From Pseudoalteromonas sp. GCY (lineage in GTDB: Bacteria; Pseudomonadota; Gammaproteobacteria; Enterobacterales; Alteromonadaceae): 64,000 nt of DNA. The DNA lies in the NCBI RefSeq assembly GCF_016695175.1, contig NZ_CP068022.1, positions 1,102,001 through 1,166,000 of the forward strand. Direction: 5' to 3'. Position 1 is the first letter of the stretch, and each line of letters begins with the position of its first letter. This document shows positions 59,774 through 64,000 of this stretch, piece by piece. Below the pieces are notes generated by a model. The model saw only the letters and a list, made by a program, of their open reading frames with translations, ran no database searches and was not told where the DNA came from. Made by a program: the position numbers and the translations under genes.

Positions 59774-60172
59774 ATGACCAAAGAGAAATATGTAGAAGAA
59801 GACGACTATTATACTCAGGGGTTTGAAAAAGAAGGTGTTGTTTCTATATGGCTTGGAGTTGAAGCTGCGGATGAATCTGTAGAAGTTGATGTTCTACAAG
59901 ATCTGTGTGGCGTTGGTTATTATGACTTAGCAAATCAAGAATCTGAGTATATAGAGTCAGGAGTTGTCGATATTGCTGAACTTTTTACAGAAATATCTTA
60001 TGCAAGTTCCTTTGAAAAAAGTGCCATAGACTCTGCTAAGTCAATCGGTATTACCAAAGCAAAGTGGCTTGTTTGTCAGTTTGATTTTGATTATGACCCT
60101 AAAAAAATAACACGCTCTGTTCAAAGTGACCCTGTTTTTATCGGTTCATTTGCTTATGAGGAAGATGATTAG
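59774..60172 (+). CDS. Probable immunity protein for the VgrG toxin (DUF4284/Imm22-like)
   Basis: The 132-residue acidic protein begins 11 bases after the vgrG stop. The GVVSIWLG stretch and a YDL-type segment recall the DUF4284/Imm22 immunity family, but the match is by eye. High Asp/Glu content is common in nuclease-neutralising immunity proteins. Position directly after the toxin domain is the main support. It is AT-rich like the toxin end, suggesting they moved together. Confidence 0.7.
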   Translation: MTKEKYVEEDDYYTQGFEKEGVVSIWLGVEAADESVEVDVLQDLCGVGYYDLANQESEYIESGVVDIAELFTEISYASSFEKSAIDSAKSIGITKAKWLVCQFDFDYDPKKITRSVQSDPVFIGSFAYEEDD

Positions 60173-60720
60173 AATCAGTTATAAGGCCTAGGTTACCTGC
60201 AAATCATCAAATATACCGCCATGCTATTGAAAAGTTGGGCGGGCAAATCGATGCTGTCGGCTCCCCTAATATCAATCGTTATATCTACACTTTGTGGTGG
60301 CTGGCTCTTTTACAAGCCTGTGATGTCGCTCCAGCTCATATTCAAGAAGTGCTCGATGTTATTGGCGAACGCGGCAAAGACACCTTACTTGATAATGTAG
60401 CCATTGCACTTGGTGATAACGATAGACCTATTTCGCCCACACACTACTACCCTGAAATTTATCAAAACCTTTCACTCGCTTTTACAGTACCCAATGAACA
60501 AAAGCCTGATTTACTCAACCAATTTGCACAAAGTTGGTACAGTAAGTTAGAGGGCATAGCGGACTGGCATGATAATCACAATTGTGAATGCGAATTCGAG
60601 TACACGGATTATTATATTGGTTATTGGTGCTTTGAATTAGCTTTAGTCGCTAATGTTCTAGAGATACCAAGAGAGTCCTTAGAAGATAGTGTTTATGTTC
60701 CGGTTGATTTAATCAGATAA
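60169..60720 (+). pseudogene. 5'-truncated DUF1911 (PoNi-type) immunity gene
   Basis: An open frame from 60169 has no good start codon: it reads RPRLPANHQIYRHAIEKLGG, and the first possible start is TTG 60235. The end YYIGYWCFELALVANVLEI and VPVDLIR matches the C-terminal part of DUF1911 immunity proteins, which protect against PoNe-type DNase toxins. The N-terminal domain is missing. I read it as an orphan remnant of an earlier toxin/immunity pair left at the vgrG island; the matching toxin is absent. Confidence 0.7.
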
Positions 60721-60811
60721 ACTTCTGCGCATGATTTTTAAGAAAGGATAGGCTGAACCACTTGGGTATTGCAGGGCTAAGCCGCTAACCTTCACTGACA
60801 GTAGTCAGCCC

Positions 60812-61130
60812 CTCGATTTCCATGATACCGATTATTGACCAAGTCATGGATTTACGAGATATCACCGGCATTGGTTTAGTGCCAGTTGTGGGCTCTGCAG
60901 TCAAAGGCGTAGGAAAGGTTATCTTAAAAAATACTGGAGAATCCCTCTGTGCTGCACTTGCCGTGCTGCGGCTTTTTACCCAAAGAAAAGTTGGTAAAGG
61001 CGACCCAGTTAAATACCTAAGAGACATCAACTGGCAAGACCTAGGAAAACAATCCGCCACGGAAGTAAAAAACATCGTCAAAGGCATGCAAGCCACGGTA
61101 AAACGCCTAGACGACGTCAACACCACACCA
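60812..61130 (+). pseudogene. Degenerate duplicate of the VgrG pre-toxin region
   Basis: The DNA from about 60812 repeats vgrG 58664-59100 almost exactly (MIPIIDQVMDLRDIT, GIGLVPVVGSAVKGVGKVIL, KGDPVKYLRDINWQDLGKQS). It has two in-frame deletions (about 24 and 25 residues) and a short insertion (LFTQRK). It lacks the VgrG core and ends in unrelated sequence, so it is a displaced fragment from cassette exchange. It is probably not translated as a functional protein, although the frame is open. Confidence 0.85.
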
Positions 61131-61139
61131 GAAAAGCAT

Positions 61140-61168
61140 AACTTCTCAGCGGATAAACCACCTCCCAC
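61140..61168 (+). repeat. Flanking repeat, block 1, right copy
   Basis: Matches 25 of 29 positions with 55625-55653. Here it lies within the tail of the degenerate vgrG fragment. Confidence 0.65.
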
Positions 61169-61199
61169 TACGCTATCCGGCTTGTGGTTTGAGGAGTCG

Positions 61200-61249
61200 G
61201 TGTGATGTGGGGCGACGTTTTCTTGATTCGCTCAATAGCGTTGTTTCAA
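61200..61249 (+). repeat. Flanking repeat, block 2, right copy
   Basis: Matches 55891-55940 closely (GTGTGATGTGGGGCGACG and onward). In this copy it directly precedes an orphan toxin tail. Confidence 0.65.
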
Positions 61250-61284
61250 CGGAATAAACGAGGAGCGCATAAATACCACTTTAA

Positions 61285-61461
61285 GATATTTTTGGCTCTA
61301 ACTACAGAAATGCGGTACGGGGAATAACTAGACTAGGTTCCAAGAAAAACCCCACTGGATACGAGGTTACAGATTTTTCAAACGGATACGCCAAAGCTAT
61401 ATATCTAATAGAAGATGGTAACATTAAATTGCACACATTATACCCTGAACTAAAGGAGTAA
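61285..61461 (+). pseudogene. Orphan toxin C-terminal fragment
   Basis: A frame from 61285, just after an in-frame TAA, encodes 58 residues (GYEVTDFSNGYAKAIYL and then IKLHTLYPELKE) and stops at TAA 61459-61461, eight bases before the next ATG. It has no start codon or ribosome site. The placement directly before a small acidic gene copies the toxin-immunity order, so I read it as the tail of a displaced toxin domain. Toxin family is not recognised. Confidence 0.6.
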
Positions 61462-61468
61462 ATATACG

Positions 61469-61732
61469 ATGAATAAACTTGAAGATCCTTTAAGAACCAT
61501 TTTAAAAACTTATTGTCATGTTGAAAGCTATGACCCCAGTATTTTGAGAAGAGCTGTCGGCATTGGAGAAAACTACCCTTATGACTTGATTAAAGTCAGA
61601 GCCCAACTTCGGGAGGCTATAGACTTAAATCTTATTTCACTAACAGAGTATGAAGAATTAACAGACGAAGATTTTGACTCCATAGAGGACCTTCATGAAT
61701 GGCTAGAGGAGCTCTATTCAGAGTTATTGTGA
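61469..61732 (+). CDS. Small acidic protein, likely immunity protein of the orphan toxin tail
   Basis: The 87-residue protein has AAGGAG in the end of the preceding fragment (61453-61458), so both were translationally linked. It is rich in Asp/Glu and Leu (EELTDEDFDSIEDLHEWLEEL). No family is recognised. The position after a toxin-like tail, within a cassette array, suggests an immunity protein. Confidence 0.6.
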   Translation: MNKLEDPLRTILKTYCHVESYDPSILRRAVGIGENYPYDLIKVRAQLREAIDLNLISLTEYEELTDEDFDSIEDLHEWLEELYSELL

Positions 61733-61875
61733 AAGTTAGCGAGTGAAATTCTTCTTAACAGGCTTTACCGACCACGGTTTTTAAAGACCTGTAGAGCTAA
61801 TGTCTAGCTTTACAACCCTTCTCATTGCTGCTAGCACAAAACACTAGACATAACTGGAGCCGTAAAGCCAGAACG

Positions 61876-62409
61876 CTAACCAAATGATGTGGGGATCCGA
61901 GCTAATAGATCGGTTTCTCCCATATCAATGCCAATCTGGCTGAGTAATGTCGTTATTTGCCCTCTATGGTGCGTCTGATGATTAAATAAATGATGAACTA
62001 AAAAACCAAACTTGCGAGAAAAGGTTTTACCTTGTGTGTTTTTGTAGTGTAAATCGGCTGCAAGCGCCTCCTCAGTGACTTCATTCGCAAACTCAATAAT
62101 CACCTTATCCATTTCCGCCCTTGCCTGTCTCAACGCTGCAAAATCTTCATACAACATCGCATCAAGCTTTGTCGGCAGCGGCACCGTTGCTACAGCGTTC
62201 AGTGCTTCAACATCATGACTATGCTCTGTATAGCGCTTAAGCCAAATAATATCGGCAACAAGAATATGGTTTAACGATCCCATGATGGAGCCAAAAAAAG
62301 CCCCTCGATCTTGGTGTAATTCCGTGGCGCTCAATCCCGAAACGGCTTCATATAACCTTTCGTTCATCCAACGATTGTAATCCGCCATTAATTCAAAGTT
62401 TGCTTTCAT
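61876..62409 (-). CDS. DinB family protein
   Basis: The 177-residue four-helix protein has His ligands in MGSLNHILVADIIWLKRY and HHLFNHQTHHRGQI, giving the three-His metal site of the DinB/YfiT superfamily. The start at 62409 gives FELMADYNRWMNERLYEAV, a normal beginning. Members include damage-inducible proteins and thiol-dependent transferases; the reaction here is unknown. Confidence 0.9.
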   Translation of the reverse strand: MKANFELMADYNRWMNERLYEAVSGLSATELHQDRGAFFGSIMGSLNHILVADIIWLKRYTEHSHDVEALNAVATVPLPTKLDAMLYEDFAALRQARAEMDKVIIEFANEVTEEALAADLHYKNTQGKTFSRKFGFLVHHLFNHQTHHRGQITTLLSQIGIDMGETDLLARIPTSFG

Positions 62410-62595
62410 CTAAATATTCCCTGTTCCTATAGAAATTGACTAACCTCAACTTAGCGGCATTGGCTAGGTTAAAAAAATACAAATATTTGAAGTTGAAAAC
62501 AATCAATTTTATTGAACATTTTAATCTTAACTATCAATTATACAAATAAAAAGACGCGCGCCATAATGGCTACATCAACTTAAGAAGGAAAGCAA

Positions 62596-63324
62596 ATGTT
62601 AAAGAATATTGAAGGTCAACACGTACCACAGGTTACATTCCCAATTAGAGAAAATGAAGAGTGGAAGCACGTCACCACTGATGAAATTTTTAAAGGCAAA
62701 ACTGTGATTGTATTTTCTTTACCAGGTGCCTTTACACCAACCTGCTCGTCAACGCACTTACCGCGCTATAACGAGCTTGCTTGTGTATTTAAACAAAATG
62801 GTGTCGACGAAATCGTGTGTTTATCCGTTAATGATACGTTTGTAATGAACGCATGGGCACAGTATCAAGAAGCGCAGAATATTACACTGCTACCTGATGG
62901 TAACGGCGAATTCACTGACGGCATGGGCATGTTAGTTGATAAAAACGATTTAGGTTTTGGCAAACGCAGTTGGCGTTATTCAATGCTGGTAAAGGATGGT
63001 GTGATTGACAAAATGTTTATCGAACCAGAAAAGCCAGGCGACCCGTTTGAAGTATCAGACGCAGATACTATGCTGGAGTACATTAACCCGCGCCAAATCA
63101 AACCAGAGCCGGTTACCATTATTAGCAAAATTGGCTGTCCATTCTGTGAAAAAGCCAAAGCCTTGCTAACAGAAAAAGGACTGGCATATGAAGAGCTGTT
63201 ACTTGGTCAACAAGCATCGCTAACCAGTCTTAAAGCCTTGTCAGGTCGCGAAACCGTGCCGCAAGTATTTATCGGTGGTAAACACATCGGTGGCTCAGAC
63301 GATTTAGCTGAATATTTCGCTTAA
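62596..63324 (+). CDS. Peroxiredoxin-glutaredoxin hybrid protein
   Basis: The 242-residue fusion has a Prx5-type domain ([22 protein letters not shown], peroxidatic Cys) and a C-terminal glutaredoxin ([20 protein letters not shown] active site). This hybrid reduces hydrogen and alkyl peroxides with glutathione, the Grx part recycling the Prx part. Length is standard. AAGAAGGAAAG precedes ATG 62596. The flavoprotein downstream, on the same strand, may share redox function. Confidence 0.95.
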   Translation: MLKNIEGQHVPQVTFPIRENEEWKHVTTDEIFKGKTVIVFSLPGAFTPTCSSTHLPRYNELACVFKQNGVDEIVCLSVNDTFVMNAWAQYQEAQNITLLPDGNGEFTDGMGMLVDKNDLGFGKRSWRYSMLVKDGVIDKMFIEPEKPGDPFEVSDADTMLEYINPRQIKPEPVTIISKIGCPFCEKAKALLTEKGLAYEELLLGQQASLTSLKALSGRETVPQVFIGGKHIGGSDDLAEYFA

Positions 63325-63457
63325 TCATTAATCCCCCCACAACATGACTTGGTGAACTCGCTCGCCAAGTCAAAATGTTCCCCCTCAACACAACAAAACA
63401 CGATGGCTAGTAACTGGCTGTCATGGGGGTTTACACTTTCTGATTTCGGAGCAAAAA

Positions 63458-64000
63458 ATGAAAAAGATAAATACCGACGTAGTCGTGATTGGTGCGGGAA
63501 CAGCGGGTCTCAGCGCCTATAGAAATGCCAAAAAATATACTTCAGAAGTACTGATGATTGAGTCTGGCGTATACGGCACAACGTGCGCGCGGGTTGGTTG
63601 CATGCCGAGCAAGTTACTGATCGCCGCAGCTGAAGCCGCACACCAAATTGAAGTCGCGCCCAAATTTGGTATTAATGTAAAACCCGCTGAAATTGACGGC
63701 AAAGCGGTTATGGCGAGAGTGAAACGTGAGCGAGATCGCTTCGTTGGCTTTGTAGTCGAAGCTGTCGACGAGCTACCTGAGCAGGATAAACTACGCGGCA
63801 GTGCAAAATTTATCAACAGCCATACGGTACAGTTGGACGACCACACTCAGATCACAGCCAAACGCTTTGTTATCGCTACAGGTTCAAGACCTAGCTACCC
63901 CGGTGCCTTTAATAATTTTGGCGACCGCTTAGTCATTAACGATAACGTTTTTGATTGGGACGACTTACCCGACTCAGTAGCCGTATTTGGCCCCGGTGTG
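63458..64000 (+). CDS. Dihydrolipoamide-dehydrogenase-type pyridine nucleotide-disulphide oxidoreductase (partial)
   Basis: The first 181 residues are present from ATG 63458 and the frame runs off the window. It has the FAD motif [16 protein letters not shown], the redox-active disulphide in [14 protein letters not shown], and [10 protein letters not shown]. The [10 protein letters not shown] form, rather than CLNVGC, marks a second subgroup of these enzymes; it is close to dihydrolipoamide dehydrogenases not linked to the main 2-oxoacid complexes. It lies 133 bases after the Prx-Grx gene. The rest is beyond the window edge. Confidence 0.85.
   Translation, partial: MKKINTDVVVIGAGTAGLSAYRNAKKYTSEVLMIESGVYGTTCARVGCMPSKLLIAAAEAAHQIEVAPKFGINVKPAEIDGKAVMARVKRERDRFVGFVVEAVDELPEQDKLRGSAKFINSHTVQLDDHTQITAKRFVIATGSRPSYPGAFNNFGDRLVINDNVFDWDDLPDSVAVFGPGV

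Noticed and set aside
1..64000. CRISPR arrays, tRNA or rRNA genes, intact insertion sequences
   Set aside because: I saw no regular spacer array, no cloverleaf or rRNA segment, and no transposase gene; the repeats present are short and explained above.

Overview
The window reads as a chromosome segment of a marine gammaproteobacterium, most likely Pseudoalteromonas or a close relative. The reasons are several TonB-dependent receptors and OmpR-type sensor pairs, MipA/OmpV and DUF3019 proteins, a DUF3833 lipoprotein beside a chalcone-isomerase-like protein, a prolyl oligopeptidase, and a peroxiredoxin-glutaredoxin fusion. This is a family-level inference from gene content. No rRNA or tRNA gene and no CRISPR array was seen.

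1-7.9 kb: two paralogous modules in the same order (MipA/OmpV outer-membrane protein, small DUF3019 periplasmic protein, OmpR-family regulator, sensor kinase). They are separated by a convergent beta-propeller lipoprotein gene. The first module is cut by the left edge, where only the tail of its MipA protein remains (3-113).

8.5-22.5 kb: a PD40 beta-propeller protein, then a nine-gene minus-strand cluster. In transcription order it encodes a TonB receptor, a PLP fold-type III dehydratase, an RpiR regulator, a D-aminoacylase-type deacetylase, a RidA-like protein, an SSS symporter, a KDG-type sugar kinase, a GH20 hexosaminidase and an SMP-30 lactonase. Together these fit uptake and breakdown of C1-oxidised chitin oligosaccharides. 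The monomer 2-acetamido-2-deoxygluconate would be deacetylated, deaminated to 2-keto-3-deoxygluconate and phosphorylated. Such a pathway has been reported in Pseudoalteromonas.

22.9-31.3 kb: arfB behind a hairpin that covers its ribosome site; a four-gene MacAB-like ABC exporter; a trio of membrane coiled-coil protein, receiver protein and small coiled-coil protein; and a short double-glycine-leader peptide gene (30591-30740) lying between two copies of a 33-bp terminator repeat.

31.5-39.4 kb: an NhaR-like LysR regulator; a LytTR regulator divergent from a TonB receptor; and two TPR proteins ending in iron-dependent hydroxylase domains.

39.6-54.2 kb: mostly household and regulatory genes (SelW-like protein, two GNATs, chalcone-isomerase-like protein, DUF3833 lipoprotein, prolyl oligopeptidase, Rof, an ABC exporter with a divergent TetR regulator, AraC, SDR, a hybrid kinase with an Hpt protein, an MBL-fold hydrolase).

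54.5-61.7 kb: a repetitive DGSGNI lipoprotein; a structured intergenic element with GGA-loop hairpins; a VgrG with a C-terminal toxin domain and an adjacent immunity gene; then debris of earlier toxin/immunity cassettes (a truncated DUF1911 immunity gene, a deleted copy of the VgrG pre-toxin region, and an orphan toxin tail with a likely cognate immunity gene). Related repeats flank this island.

61.9-64 kb: DinB-family protein, Prx-Grx fusion, and the start of a dihydrolipoamide-dehydrogenase-type flavoprotein cut by the right edge.
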